NCBI GenBank assembly: GCA_947072905.1
Contig: CAMTKF010000001.1
Coordinates: 62,001-126,000 of the forward strand
DNA: 64,000 bases
Origin: an uncultured Bacteroidales bacterium
Lineage (GTDB): Bacteria; Bacteroidota; Bacteroidia; Bacteroidales; Muribaculaceae
Reading direction: 5' to 3'
The position numbers and the translations under genes are program-made. Shown one piece after another: positions 1-9,224 of the stretch. The notes below the pieces were generated by a model, which did no database searches, was not told where the DNA came from, and saw only the letters and a list, made by a program, of their open reading frames with translations. Every line of letters starts with the position of its first letter. The stretch's first letter is position 1.

Positions 1-1
1 T

Positions 2-622
2 GTGTGTTCAAAAATGAGCCGGCTCACATCGTATCTCGTTTTTCCAAGCATGCTGGGACTTATGGCAATGGCTACGCCCATATTTCACACTCTGTTCGGG
101 AGTAAATGGGATCCGTCGATTATTTTATTTCAACTTTTAATTTTCAGAGGGATATTTACCATCTTCACCGGTCTGTATAACAACTTCCTGCTTGCCAAGT
201 CGCATGCTCGTACCATAATGTGGATGGAGATACTTCGCGACAGTGTGGCCATAGCAGCGCTTGTAGCCACTTTGCCATTCCTAAACGAAACAAAGCCCGG
301 AAATCCGGTGTGGGGTCTGGAAATATTGTTGTGGGGTCAAATCTTAAGTTCGGCTATCACATTCACCGTTACCATGATTTACACTGCAAAACTCATCAAG
401 GTCAATATTATGCGGCTAATATTCGATATAGCTCCATATCTGTGCCTTACACTGCTTATATTGCCTATAATGACCGCAGCAGGTTGGCTGAGCGATATAC
501 CTGTAATTACTTTGATTATAGAAATCGTGGTAGCTTCCGGTCTTTATTTTGGAGCTAACAAAATATCCGGCTCAAAAATACAGGACGAAGTAATAGGCTA
601 TTTATCAAAGAAAAAGATTTAG
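2..622 (+). CDS. Polysaccharide flippase (Wzx/MATE-like), C-terminal part, cut by window start
   Basis: About 206 residues are visible in an open frame that runs off the left edge, so the GTG at base 2 is probably internal. The protein is strongly hydrophobic, with about five membrane segments (roughly residues 10-28, 38-56, 78-96, 108-128, 142-185) and a short basic tail ending KKKI. The pattern, including FGSKWDPS between the first two helices, fits the C-terminal half of lipopolysaccharide/O-antigen flippases of the Wzx/PST group, which move lipid-linked glycans across the inner membrane. The family call rests on topology and overall similarity. Its last 18 bases overlap the 3' end of the convergent coaE. 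Confidence 0.6.
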   Translation: MCSKMSRLTSYLVFPSMLGLMAMATPIFHTLFGSKWDPSIILFQLLIFRGIFTIFTGLYNNFLLAKSHARTIMWMEILRDSVAIAALVATLPFLNETKPGNPVWGLEILLWGQILSSAITFTVTMIYTAKLIKVNIMRLIFDIAPYLCLTLLILPIMTAAGWLSDIPVITLIIEIVVASGLYFGANKISGSKIQDEVIGYLSKKKI

Positions 623-1192
623 CAACTCGTGAATCTGCGGAAGAATGGCGCAATCAGGCGAATTGATTATTTTTTGATGTGGAATAGCGTTGAGCGATTC
701 TGATTCCTGCGATTTTATTCGCGCTATAATCTGCTCCTCGCTCAAGCCATTGCGTTTCTTTACCCTTTCTATTCTCACCCGATATGGTGCGGTCACTTCC
801 CACACATCGTCCACCATATAGACCATACCGCTGCTTACAGGTATGGCAGTCTCTACAAACTTCACACCGCGCTCTGTCCCTTTATCTGTCGCCCATTGTG
901 CAATGTCAGCTTTAACAGCTCTATGCACGATGTTATTGAGACGCAACAAGGCTTGAGAATCACGGAATACCACTTCTGAAATAAGTTTACGGTCAATGAC
1001 TCCATCTACTACTGATTGAGGATGTATTTCGTCGCACAGACGTTCATGGATTCTCAAATCAGTATCCATTATCTGCTTGGCTCTTGAATCACAATCGTAT
1101 ACTTCATAACCGAGCGAACGCAGAATCTCAGAAACTACTGATTTGCCGGAACCGATGCCTCCGCAAATTGCAATCAACCGGACTTTTTTCAT
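605..1192 (-). CDS. coaE: Dephospho-CoA kinase
   Basis: Catalyses the last step of coenzyme A synthesis, ATP-dependent phosphorylation of dephospho-CoA, in the cytoplasm. At 195 residues it has normal family length. The Walker A loop GGIGSGKS lies at residues 11-18, followed by the family D-x-D segment at residues 33-35 (CDSRAKQIM context) and a basic lid region VRIERVKKRNGLS. Its ATG overlaps the stop of the upstream ybbR-like gene by 4 bases, so the two are translationally coupled. It is the last gene of the nusB-yajC-ybbR-coaE operon, an arrangement common in Bacteroidetes. The 3' end overlaps the convergent flippase gene by 18 bases. Confidence 0.93.
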   Translation of the reverse strand: MKKVRLIAICGGIGSGKSVVSEILRSLGYEVYDCDSRAKQIMDTDLRIHERLCDEIHPQSVVDGVIDRKLISEVVFRDSQALLRLNNIVHRAVKADIAQWATDKGTERGVKFVETAIPVSSGMVYMVDDVWEVTAPYRVRIERVKKRNGLSEEQIIARIKSQESESLNAIPHQKIINSPDCAILPQIHELLNLFL

Positions 1193-2160
1193 AATTCCTC
1201 AATGTAATATTCAGCACTGTCAGAAGCCAGATGCACGTTTTGAAGATTATCTGAAGCCTCTGAAATACGCAGTTTTATCATTCTTGAATTGCTGTGGTTG
1301 ATTGAATTGTAATCGGCGGTAACACGTATGTACGGGTCTGTATTTTTATAATCCGATACAGATATCATATACATTACCTCTACCTGGGCCGGAAATGTAA
1401 TGAGCTTCTGACCTTCAGGAACATTTACCGCATCAACAGTAACCTTACGGGTCTTGAATATCAACGGCTCCACATTGAATGTAAGATCAATTGAATCGGG
1501 AATCACGCACGAATTTGCCGGAGGTATAAGTGCTACTCGTTTGGTTACCGTCTCGTTGATAGAGTTAAGGCGTATAGGTTCGGTAGTAATGGCTTCCACC
1601 GATTCGGGTAATACACCTATGGTATAAACTTTTACAGAATCGGCCGAGAGTTTGGGCTGTCCAGTTATGGTAGCCTGCGGGCCGGGTGTGACGATATAGT
1701 CAGGATTAACCGGCAGAATTACCGGCGGCTGAGATGTAAACGACAGATTGATTGAGTCGGGCGAGATTACAATGACATTTGCTCCGTCAAAAGCGTTTCT
1801 TGCAATCGACTTGAGGTCTGTATCGGTCAATCGTATGCTGTTCCCTACCCTGTATTGTCTGAAATCAATGTTGAAGTCGGGTATTCTGCCCCAGTTGAGT
1901 TTCATCAACTGAGTACCCTTGGCGTTGATACTGACCGACATTATCTGCGGCACCCTCGACACGATAGTTATCGAATCGGGCACATGAGTGATTTTAACCG
2001 GCATTCTCACATCAGCCTGAGCCTCATCGTTAAGAGCGGTCACCCACCACAACATTGCCGAAATCACTAAAAAGACTGAGAAGGTAAGCAGGTTATGCCC
2101 TCGGCGAGAGTGCAAACCTACCCAAAATTTCTTGAATATGTCTTTTATAGTGTATTTCAT
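1189..2160 (-). CDS. YbbR-domain protein (membrane-anchored)
   Basis: The protein has a short cytoplasmic basic segment, one membrane helix (LLTFSVFLVISAMLWWV, about residues 24-40 from the chosen start) and a long extracytoplasmic part made of repeated beta modules containing recurrent PDSI phrases, typical of YbbR-like repeats. Homologues in Firmicutes interact with the c-di-AMP cyclase CdaA; here only the repeat architecture is evident and the role is unknown. I prefer the start at 2160 (MKYTIKD) over the in-frame ATG at 2178 because family members begin with this basic stretch. The gene sits between yajC and coaE in a conserved order. Confidence 0.75.
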   Translation of the reverse strand: MKYTIKDIFKKFWVGLHSRRGHNLLTFSVFLVISAMLWWVTALNDEAQADVRMPVKITHVPDSITIVSRVPQIMSVSINAKGTQLMKLNWGRIPDFNIDFRQYRVGNSIRLTDTDLKSIARNAFDGANVIVISPDSINLSFTSQPPVILPVNPDYIVTPGPQATITGQPKLSADSVKVYTIGVLPESVEAITTEPIRLNSINETVTKRVALIPPANSCVIPDSIDLTFNVEPLIFKTRKVTVDAVNVPEGQKLITFPAQVEVMYMISVSDYKNTDPYIRVTADYNSINHSNSRMIKLRISEASDNLQNVHLASDSAEYYIEEL

Positions 2161-2211
2161 AAATATACACGGACGCACAGTTATCAGTGCGCCCGTTGTT
2201 TTAGATTATTT

Positions 2212-2550
2212 TTATTTTGCGTTATTTGACTGCTGGGCATCCTGAGCGGCTTCAGAAGCCGAAGGATATACAGAGCCCTTGTCAATTGTAATCTTTACAG
2301 AGGGAGCGATTTCCACCATGAAAGTCTTTTCGTTTACTTCTGTGATTTTACCGAAGATACCGCCGGCGGTAACAATCTTATCGCCTTTAGAAAGACCTTC
2401 GCGGAATTTTTTAATTTCTTTCTGACGCTTCTGCTGCGGACGGATCATAAACAACCAGAAGACCAGAAGGAGAAGCACAATCATGATTATGCCACTGAAA
2501 CCACCGCCTTGAGCAGCGGCATCTTGAAGAGGGATGAATTGAAGAATCAT
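2212..2550 (-). CDS. yajC: Preprotein translocase subunit YajC
   Basis: Small accessory subunit of the Sec translocon (SecDF-YajC). The 112 residues comprise an N-terminal membrane helix at about 19-37 (GIIMIVLLLLVFWLFM), the family signature RPQQKRQKE directly after it, and a small KOW-like cytoplasmic domain with GDKIVTAGGIFGKI. An Ala/Gln/Asn-rich tail follows. It lies 45 bases downstream of nusB and 51 bases upstream of the ybbR-like gene, in one operon. Confidence 0.93.
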   Translation of the reverse strand: MILQFIPLQDAAAQGGGFSGIIMIVLLLLVFWLFMIRPQQKRQKEIKKFREGLSKGDKIVTAGGIFGKITEVNEKTFMVEIAPSVKITIDKGSVYPSASEAAQDAQQSNNAK

Positions 2551-2595
2551 TTTTTTATTTGTTAGTCGGACATTTCTGTCCCGGTTTAGGGTATT

Positions 2596-4044
2596 TTACT
2601 TTTTATTTTCATCTATATTCAACGGTTTGCGAAGCTCTCCGTTTTCGATGAGCATGTTAACAATCGAATACAGGATTCCGTTGATGAACGGGCCTGAACG
2701 ACGGGTAGAATAATCGTTGGCAATTTCTATATATTCATTTAATGAAACCGGCAGAGGTATTCCGGGGAAATTGTCAATTTCGGCTATAGCGGCTATCATA
2801 ATTACGATATCCATGAAGGCCAATCGTTCAGGATCCCAATCGGGATTGATAAATTTGTCGATATATTCGCGATACTGTTCGCGCTTGTCAACGGCGTATG
2901 TGAAGAGTTTCATGCCGAATTCAGCATCTTCCTCATCTTTATATTGAGGCAGAAATCTCACGCCTTCGCCGTTTTCAGACTGAGCAAATTTGCGGATGGT
3001 CTTCAGAGCGAAGGTACCCATTGTGGCCAAATCGTCATTCCAGAAAATAGACTTGGCTTCAAGTGCCTCGGCAAGCGCGTCAGAGGGCAGAACCACATTG
3101 CGCATGATGTTGCGCCAGAATTCGCAATCAGTCTTCCAGTCTGTAGTCTCAAGCTTCATGTATTCGGCATAAATATCCGAAGCAAGAATGGCATCAAGCA
3201 GATTTTTGAGAAGTCCGGGCGAATCGACCCATGTTGACTTGTGTTCGTCTACAAAGTCGGTTAATGTTTCGTTACCTTCGAGGAATTTTGCGAATGCGTT
3301 GTCCACAAAACGGCTGTCGGGATTCAGGTCGGCCGCAGTTGCAAGATATTTGCCTTTAGCAACTTCCTGACGGTCAACTTCCTCGCGTGTAAGTTCCACA
3401 ATAAGCAGGAAAAGGTCGAAATAAAGCTTATAAGCCTGGTCAAGCGAATCCTCCAGATCCTTGCGTGCTTTGGTATACATTGCCCTTGAATCATTGTAGG
3501 CATTGAGGGTGTTTACCGCCTGCATTATACCTCGGTGCAGACCTGCGAGCGAGAAGTCGGGATTCCGGCGCAGAATTTCAGTAACTTCAGAATCTTTCAG
3601 TATTGTTGTTTCAAGCAATACTGTCCAAAGTTTCACGTCGTCTTCAAGACTATGCGAACGCTTGCGTGCATAATCGGTGAATACGGTAGTGGCTGCGAGT
3701 TTGTCGGAAAGTTTCTGCAGATAGGGCTTGAAGGAATTTAGGTCGGCAATATCCTTATAGGTTATTGCTTTTAAAACAGTGTTATCGGCCAAAGCCCTGC
3801 CTACACGGTTGGTACGGAACTTGGGATGTACGTCTATCGCTGCAAGAGAGCGTTTAGGATTATTAGTTCTGATGCCCGAAAGTTCTTGAATCAAGGAGAG
3901 CATATCAAGATATACTGAATAAGCGAATCTGCGGTCGCGCGATGCGGCCTCGGGGGCGGCATCAATTTTGAATTCGCTACGGGAAAGCAGATACGAGTAA
4001 AGAATCTGAACTACCTTAATTCTTATAAGAATGCGATTTATCAT
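2596..4044 (-). CDS. nusB: NusB-family transcription antitermination protein with internal duplication
   Basis: NusB binds boxA RNA with NusE (S10) and promotes rRNA antitermination. The N-terminal segment MINRILIRIKVVQILYSYLL and the C-terminal domain (about residues 380-475: DPERLAFMDIVIMIAAIAEI, SLNEYIEIANDYSTRRSG, FINGIL) are typical of Bacteroidetes NusB. The protein has 482 residues, while Bacteroides homologues known to me have about 308. The excess is explained by an internal duplication: residues about 36-180 and 201-350 align with each other (AYSVYLDMLSLIQELS with AYKLYFDLFLLIVELT; further matches around TNRVGRALADNTVL / VDNAFAKFLEGNETL). First gene of the nusB-yajC-ybbR-coaE operon, with a TAACTTTG box upstream. 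Confidence 0.85.
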   Translation of the reverse strand: MINRILIRIKVVQILYSYLLSRSEFKIDAAPEAASRDRRFAYSVYLDMLSLIQELSGIRTNNPKRSLAAIDVHPKFRTNRVGRALADNTVLKAITYKDIADLNSFKPYLQKLSDKLAATTVFTDYARKRSHSLEDDVKLWTVLLETTILKDSEVTEILRRNPDFSLAGLHRGIMQAVNTLNAYNDSRAMYTKARKDLEDSLDQAYKLYFDLFLLIVELTREEVDRQEVAKGKYLATAADLNPDSRFVDNAFAKFLEGNETLTDFVDEHKSTWVDSPGLLKNLLDAILASDIYAEYMKLETTDWKTDCEFWRNIMRNVVLPSDALAEALEAKSIFWNDDLATMGTFALKTIRKFAQSENGEGVRFLPQYKDEEDAEFGMKLFTYAVDKREQYREYIDKFINPDWDPERLAFMDIVIMIAAIAEIDNFPGIPLPVSLNEYIEIANDYSTRRSGPFINGILYSIVNMLIENGELRKPLNIDENKK

Positions 4045-4121
4045 ACGGGAATGTTCTTTGTCTGATGTTAGGGGTTTCTCTTGTTATAATCCACAAACCG
4101 GGGTTCATGAATTTAACTCGA

Positions 4122-4129
4122 CAAAGTTA
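4122..4129 (-). promoter_or_regulatory. Putative -7 box (TAACTTTG) of the nusB operon
   Basis: On the minus strand the sequence reads TAACTTTG, a match to the Bacteroidetes TAnnTTTG promoter element, about 78 bases upstream of the nusB ATG. No clear -33 TTTG is seen at the usual 19-21 base spacing. Confidence 0.5.
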
Positions 4130-4177
4130 CGACTTTTTAACGATTGTTTTGTAATCGGACGCTGAAAATTTTTAAAA

Positions 4178-5215
4178 TTATTCTTGATTTTCTTCTTTCA
4201 GCGGATTCCAGCCTTGAGCTTTGAGTGGAATTTCGTTGCCATCGCGTGTCACCATGGCACATCCCTCGGCTTTATCGGCCACATAACCTATAAGGCGCAC
4301 ATCCTTCAAATTATCAATCTTTTCCTTATCGGTAAGAGGTACTGTGAACAGCAGTTCATAGTCCTCACCTCCGTTGAGAGCGGCTGTCACGAGATTCATG
4401 TTCAGCTCTTCGGCCATCACGGCAGTCTGATAGTCGATGGGAATACGGTCTTCGTACACGCGGCAACCGGTATCGCTCTGCTTGCAAATGTGTATAAGCT
4501 CTGATGACAGACCATCTGAAACGTCCATCATAGCTGTAGGCTTTATGCCGGCCGATGCGAGTTCTTCGATTATATCGCGTCGAGCCTCAGGTTTGAGCTG
4601 GCGTTCGATGAGGTATTCCTTTCCTGAGAAATCGGGAACAAAGTCCTTGCGTCCGGCCGAAGCCACCTTTTCACGTTCAAGGAGTTGCAGGCCCATATAT
4701 GCTGCGCCCAAATTTCCGCTCACACATATCAGGTCGGTAGGACGTGCGCCGTCGCGGTAGACTATTTTATCACGTTGTGCCTCGCCAAGGCATGTTATCG
4801 AAATAACCAGTCCCTGGTTTGATGCAGATGTGTCGCCACCTACAAGGTCTACTCCGTATGCTTCGCAGGCAAGACGAATTCCGGCATACAGCTCTTCGAT
4901 ATGTTCAATAGTGAAACGGCGCGAGATACCCAACGACACTGTAATCTGACGCGGATAACCGTTCATCGCATAAATGTCTGAGAAATTAACTACAGCACTT
5001 TTATATCCGAGGTGCTTCAACGGTACGTATGTAAGGTCGAAATGCACATTCTCCAACAGCAGGTCTGTGGTGACGAGTACATCATTCTTTGATTCATAAT
5101 GCATCACAGCCGCATCATCACCTACTCCACGCAGTGTGGATTCATTTAATTTGGGAAGATTTTCTGTAAGTCGGTCGATAAGACCGAATTCTCCGAGAGT
5201 TGATATTTCAGACAT
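4178..5215 (-). CDS. thiL: Thiamine-monophosphate kinase
   Basis: Phosphorylates thiamine monophosphate to thiamine diphosphate, the active cofactor. At 345 residues it is a PurM/AIR-synthase-fold enzyme. Diagnostic segments are LGEFGLIDRL at the N-terminus, the Mg/ATP-binding GDDAAV at residues 32-37, TTDLLLENVHFD at 49-60, VGGDTSAS in the middle, MMDVSDGLSSEL and NGGEDYELLFT near the C-terminus. It lies 84 bases downstream of the purine nucleoside phosphorylase gene and is probably the last gene of the sppA-lpxK-punA-thiL operon. Confidence 0.95.
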   Translation of the reverse strand: MSEISTLGEFGLIDRLTENLPKLNESTLRGVGDDAAVMHYESKNDVLVTTDLLLENVHFDLTYVPLKHLGYKSAVVNFSDIYAMNGYPRQITVSLGISRRFTIEHIEELYAGIRLACEAYGVDLVGGDTSASNQGLVISITCLGEAQRDKIVYRDGARPTDLICVSGNLGAAYMGLQLLEREKVASAGRKDFVPDFSGKEYLIERQLKPEARRDIIEELASAGIKPTAMMDVSDGLSSELIHICKQSDTGCRVYEDRIPIDYQTAVMAEELNMNLVTAALNGGEDYELLFTVPLTDKEKIDNLKDVRLIGYVADKAEGCAMVTRDGNEIPLKAQGWNPLKEENQE

Positions 5216-5239
5216 TTTGTTTCAGAATATATTATAAGG

Positions 5240-5283
5240 AGGAATCAGGAATGCTGTGCTATTGCCTTACATTCCCGATTCCT
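5240..5283 (-). terminator. Imperfect hairpin between punA and thiL
   Basis: A 14-base inverted repeat with one mismatch (arms 5240-5253 and 5270-5283) lies in the gap between the two minus-strand genes. There is no good T-tract on the minus strand after it, so it may be an attenuating or mRNA-stabilising hairpin and not a full terminator. Confidence 0.35.
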
Positions 5284-5299
5284 CGGTATGGTTTAAATA

Positions 5300-6115
5300 T
5301 TACGAACGCTTTACAACCTCAGTGATGAGGGATACTACAGTGGGCTGAGCCTTTACGGCAGCCTGCTGCACCTCTTCGTGAGAGGGAACATCCTTGATGT
5401 CTTTGCCACCGAGATCTGTGATTACAGATACGCCAAACACACGCATTGATGCGTGGCGTGCAACAATTACTTCAGGAACAGTAGACATACCTACAGCATC
5501 GCCGCCGATAATGCGGAAATATTCGTATTCGGCAGGAGTTTCGAATGTAGGGCCGGTGGTACCTACATATACACCGTGCATCAGACGCAAGCCTTTTTCC
5601 TCGGCAACTTTGTCAGCGAGTTCAATAAGCCCGGGGTCATAAGCGTCTATCATGGCAGGGAAACGGGTGCCAAGTTCGTTGTAGTTCTTGCCGCGGAGGG
5701 GATTCTCTGGGAAAAGATTTATATGGTCTGTGATTACCATAACATCGCCCACTTTGAATTCCTTGTTCATACCCCCTGAGGCATTTGATACAAACAAGGT
5801 ATCAACGCCGAGAGCTTTAAAAACACGTACAGGGAATGTGACCTGTTTCATGTTGTAGCCTTCATAGTAATGGAAACGGCCCTGCATGGCAATGACTCGT
5901 TTACCGCCCAATGAACCGAAGATAAGGTTGCCCGAATGGCCTTCTACGGTCGAAACAGGCATATTGGGTATTTCGGAATATGGGATATACTGCTTGTCTT
6001 CCATGAAGTCTACAAGTGAGCCGAGACCTGTACCAAGAATAATTGCAGTCTTGGGCATTTCGCCGGTTACCTTCGAACGAAGGAATTCGGCAGTTTGATT
6101 GATTTCAGTTAGCAT
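5300..6115 (-). CDS. punA: Purine nucleoside phosphorylase, type I (PNP/MTAP family)
   Basis: Cleaves purine (deoxy)ribonucleosides with phosphate to free base and (deoxy)ribose-1-phosphate for purine salvage. The 271 residues show the phosphate-binding GTGLGS at 28-33, VEGHSGNLIFG, a RFHYYEGY segment, SNASGGMN, and the substrate-binding stretch GPTFETPAEYEYFRIIGGDAVGMSTVPEV. These are typical of trimeric low-molecular-mass PNPs with specificity for guanosine/inosine. It lies between lpxK and thiL in the same orientation with short gaps (75 and 84 bases). Confidence 0.93.
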   Translation of the reverse strand: MLTEINQTAEFLRSKVTGEMPKTAIILGTGLGSLVDFMEDKQYIPYSEIPNMPVSTVEGHSGNLIFGSLGGKRVIAMQGRFHYYEGYNMKQVTFPVRVFKALGVDTLFVSNASGGMNKEFKVGDVMVITDHINLFPENPLRGKNYNELGTRFPAMIDAYDPGLIELADKVAEEKGLRLMHGVYVGTTGPTFETPAEYEYFRIIGGDAVGMSTVPEVIVARHASMRVFGVSVITDLGGKDIKDVPSHEEVQQAAVKAQPTVVSLITEVVKRS

Positions 6116-6190
6116 GGTTTGTTTTGTGTTGTGTTATGTATATTAAGTACTCAACTGTCCTTAATAACGGAATTTAAGCCTTAAATGTTG

Positions 6191-7279
6191 TCAAGGACGA
6201 CTATTTCGTATCAAACGGGTTAATTCCTGGCTGAACTCTCGGTTGCCGTGGACATCAAATTCCACCTTAACCGGCAGATAATATGTGATGGCTCTGAGTT
6301 CAGGCGGGAAATACGGACTTGCCACCATCCGCACCGCATCTTTTTCAGTCGTGATAAGGATGCGGTTTTTACCTTTCATTGTTTTGTACCGCTTAAGGAG
6401 CATCTGAAAGTCCTTGCGGTTGAAATTATAGTGATCGGGAAATATATTTACCCTTACCTTTGGCATATAGCTCTTGAGATAGCGGATAAATGGCCTTGGA
6501 TTGTTGATGCCTGCCACTGCGAGAATTGAGTCTTCAGCATCCATCCATTCCAGACACGGCACACCGCGGCTCTGATCAGGGAAAAGCGGCACAAGCTGTT
6601 GGTAAGAATATCGCGAGAAAAATACGTCCTGATACGGGAACAGTCCCAGGTTCTTTTTGAAAAGCGCATAGTCGAGGTCTTTCATCGTGTCGGGACACTT
6701 TGATACCACAACTACATCAGCTCGGTTAATACCCCTTACAGGTTCGCGCAGGCGACCGTATGGCAGCATCTTGTCTTCGTAAAGAGGACGGTTGAACTCA
6801 GTCACCACTATCGACACAGCAGGCTTGACGTAGCGGTGCTGGAAAGCATCATCAAGCACCACCAGATTCAACTCGGGGTCAAGACGCTGCAACTCGCGGA
6901 TTCCATGCACGCGGTCCTCGCATACAGCCACGGTAACTTTCTTACCGAATTTCTGATACATCTGAAAAGATTCATCACCTATATCGCGAGGTTTTGAAAA
7001 CGGTGTGGCAAGTACAAAGCCCTTGGTTGAGCGTTTGTATCCGCGCGACAAAATGGCAATATGGAAGTTGTTGCGCAGAGCCTCCACTATATATTCGGTA
7101 TGCGGAGTCTTGCCGGTTCCACCTACGGCAAGATTTCCCACAACTACAATAGGAATATCAAATTCATGTTGCGGCAAAATCTTCCAGTCAAACATTTTAT
7201 TACGAACGTAGATTATCGCGCCATAAAGCTTGGAGCATGACAACAGTATCAGTTTCGATATAAATGAGCGGAACGTCAC
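6191..7279 (-). CDS. lpxK: Tetraacyldisaccharide 4'-kinase
   Basis: Transfers phosphate to the 4' position of the tetraacyldisaccharide lipid A precursor to give lipid IVA, at the cytoplasmic face of the inner membrane. The 362 residues begin with an amphipathic/hydrophobic helix (about 1-24), followed by VVVGNLAVGGTGKTP with the P-loop at residues 51-58, SRGYKRSTKGF, GDESFQM and VVLDDAFQHR, all LpxK hallmarks. It shows that the organism makes lipid A. Located 45 bases after sppA and 75 bases before punA. Confidence 0.95.
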   Translation of the reverse strand: MTFRSFISKLILLSCSKLYGAIIYVRNKMFDWKILPQHEFDIPIVVVGNLAVGGTGKTPHTEYIVEALRNNFHIAILSRGYKRSTKGFVLATPFSKPRDIGDESFQMYQKFGKKVTVAVCEDRVHGIRELQRLDPELNLVVLDDAFQHRYVKPAVSIVVTEFNRPLYEDKMLPYGRLREPVRGINRADVVVVSKCPDTMKDLDYALFKKNLGLFPYQDVFFSRYSYQQLVPLFPDQSRGVPCLEWMDAEDSILAVAGINNPRPFIRYLKSYMPKVRVNIFPDHYNFNRKDFQMLLKRYKTMKGKNRILITTEKDAVRMVASPYFPPELRAITYYLPVKVEFDVHGNREFSQELTRLIRNSRP

Positions 7280-7324
7280 TTTCTGATATACTTAAATGAT
7301 CGTATTGAATATCAACGCTTGGCC

Positions 7325-9082
7325 TTATTCTATTATCATCTCCGGCATACGTGCCTGTATGGGATTCATTGACTGCAGACGGTCGATTGTACGGAGAATC
7401 CTTACACTGTTGGCGTCTAAAGTCATGTTTCCGATATTCATGTTCTTTTTGGCCTCAGCGAGGAACTGCGAGAAGAACTTGTCTTCAACCACCGGATATG
7501 ACACCACTTTGTCGGCATTGATACCGGCAATTTCGGCAATTGCTTCTACTGTGGCATTAAGGCTGCCGATTTCATCAACGAGACCAAGGCCAAGGGCTGC
7601 ACCGCCTGTCCATACACGACCTTCGGCAATTACTTTTACTGAATCCTGACTCATATCTCTTCCATTGGCCACACGCTTTGTGAACAGATCGTAGGTGTTT
7701 TCCACCGAGCCTTGCAAAGCCTGGAGCTGCGAGGGAGTAAGACCGGTGAGCAATGAGGGGAATGCAGCGTTGGCATTTGTTTGAACTGTCGAGAATGAAA
7801 GTCCGAGCTTGTCTGTGGTAAGTTCGCTGAAATCAGGAATCAGGCCAAATACACCGATCGAACCGGTCAATGTAGTATGATCGGCAAAAATCTTGTCAGC
7901 ACCGCATGAGATGTAGTAACCGCCTGATGCTGCCATATCGCCCATTGAAACATAGAACGGTTTATTCTTGGACTTGAAATATTCAAGAGCTTCCCAAATC
8001 TGTTCGGATGCGAAGGCTGAGCCGCCGCCCGAATTTACGCGAAGTACAAGCGCGGCAACATTCTTGTCGTCGGCAAGCTGGATGATTTCAGGAACCATCT
8101 TATCGCCAACGATGCCACCTTCGCCCGAATCTACAATATCTCCTACTGCATACAGCACGGCAATGTGCCTCTTGTCGGGATTAACCTCCTTTTGAGTCAT
8201 CATATACTCGGAAGGAAGTACCAAAGGCAGCTCATCATCATCATCGAGAGTAAGCTCGTAGCGGAGTCGTTTCTCCACAAGACGGCGATACCTCAGCAAG
8301 TCTACGGCGTTTGCGGCAAGAACACGGTTCTGCGGCCACATGGCAATGAGTGAATCAGCCCACAGGTTTACTTCTTTTTCAGAAACTTTTCTATGAGCGG
8401 TAATAATACCGGACATATAGTTCCACATTGAATCTATCATAACCTGTGTCTGCAGACGCGATGCGGGACTCATTTCAGTAGTCATGAAAGGCTCTACAGC
8501 GCTCTTGAACGTGCCTACACGCACGACCTGCATCTTTACACCGATTTTATCAAGAAGACCTTTGAAGAAAGGCACCTGAGAAGCCACGCCGTGAACGTCA
8601 ACGCTGCCCATAGGATTAAGGTAAATACTGTCAGCTAAAGCCGATATCATATAATCGCCCTGAGAGTAAGCATCAGCGTATGAATAAATCCACTTGCCCG
8701 ACTCCTTGAATTCCTTCAGAGCCTCTATCACTTCCTCGCGCGATGCAGCCCCCATTGCAGAGCCTGAAGCGTCGATAAAAATACCTTCGATTTTTGAATC
8801 GTCCTTTGCGAGACGGATAGATTTCACAATATCGTCAAGTGATTCGCTTCCGCTCTCCATATTCTGTAGCATCTGCCACACATCAGCAGGCTGCACCCTC
8901 TCGGGAATCTCTCCATTGAGTTTCAAGTACAGAATAGAGTGTTTTGGAACCACCGGTTTGTTGTCAGAACCTGAGGCAACCAGCGCTCCCACAACGGCAA
9001 CGCCTACCATAAAAATAAGAAAAATCGAAATCCAGAAGCCCGCGATAGTGCCGAGCATGGAGATAAAGAATTTTTTTAACAT
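7325..9082 (-). CDS. sppA: Signal peptide peptidase SppA, 67-kDa type
   Basis: A membrane-anchored serine/lysine protease that degrades cleaved signal peptides. From the start chosen here it has 585 residues: an N-terminal membrane helix at about 8-36, then two tandem S49 protease domains. By comparison with E. coli SppA, the catalytic Lys is K193 in GTFKSAVEPF (first domain) and the catalytic Ser is S386 in GDMAASGGYY (second domain). An in-frame ATG at 9133 would add 17 residues, but MLKKFFISML at 9082 is the natural basic start of the anchor. First gene of the sppA-lpxK-punA-thiL operon. Confidence 0.92.
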   Translation of the reverse strand: MLKKFFISMLGTIAGFWISIFLIFMVGVAVVGALVASGSDNKPVVPKHSILYLKLNGEIPERVQPADVWQMLQNMESGSESLDDIVKSIRLAKDDSKIEGIFIDASGSAMGAASREEVIEALKEFKESGKWIYSYADAYSQGDYMISALADSIYLNPMGSVDVHGVASQVPFFKGLLDKIGVKMQVVRVGTFKSAVEPFMTTEMSPASRLQTQVMIDSMWNYMSGIITAHRKVSEKEVNLWADSLIAMWPQNRVLAANAVDLLRYRRLVEKRLRYELTLDDDDELPLVLPSEYMMTQKEVNPDKRHIAVLYAVGDIVDSGEGGIVGDKMVPEIIQLADDKNVAALVLRVNSGGGSAFASEQIWEALEYFKSKNKPFYVSMGDMAASGGYYISCGADKIFADHTTLTGSIGVFGLIPDFSELTTDKLGLSFSTVQTNANAAFPSLLTGLTPSQLQALQGSVENTYDLFTKRVANGRDMSQDSVKVIAEGRVWTGGAALGLGLVDEIGSLNATVEAIAEIAGINADKVVSYPVVEDKFFSQFLAEAKKNMNIGNMTLDANSVRILRTIDRLQSMNPIQARMPEMIIE

Positions 9083-9216
9083 CTTGACTTTATTGAGAAT
9101 TTCATTGAATTTCCATACCTGAGTAATTATCAATATTTCAAAATGCTCTGAATTGACGCACCCCGAATATCAATTGATACCCATAATATAGTTGATTCTT
9201 TATGCTCATTAGACGC

Positions 9217-9224
9217 CAAAATTA
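9217..9224 (-). promoter_or_regulatory. Putative -7 box (TAATTTTG) of the sppA operon
   Basis: On the minus strand the sequence is TAATTTTG, matching TAnnTTTG, about 135 bases upstream of the sppA start. No convincing -33 element was found, so the call is tentative. Confidence 0.35.
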
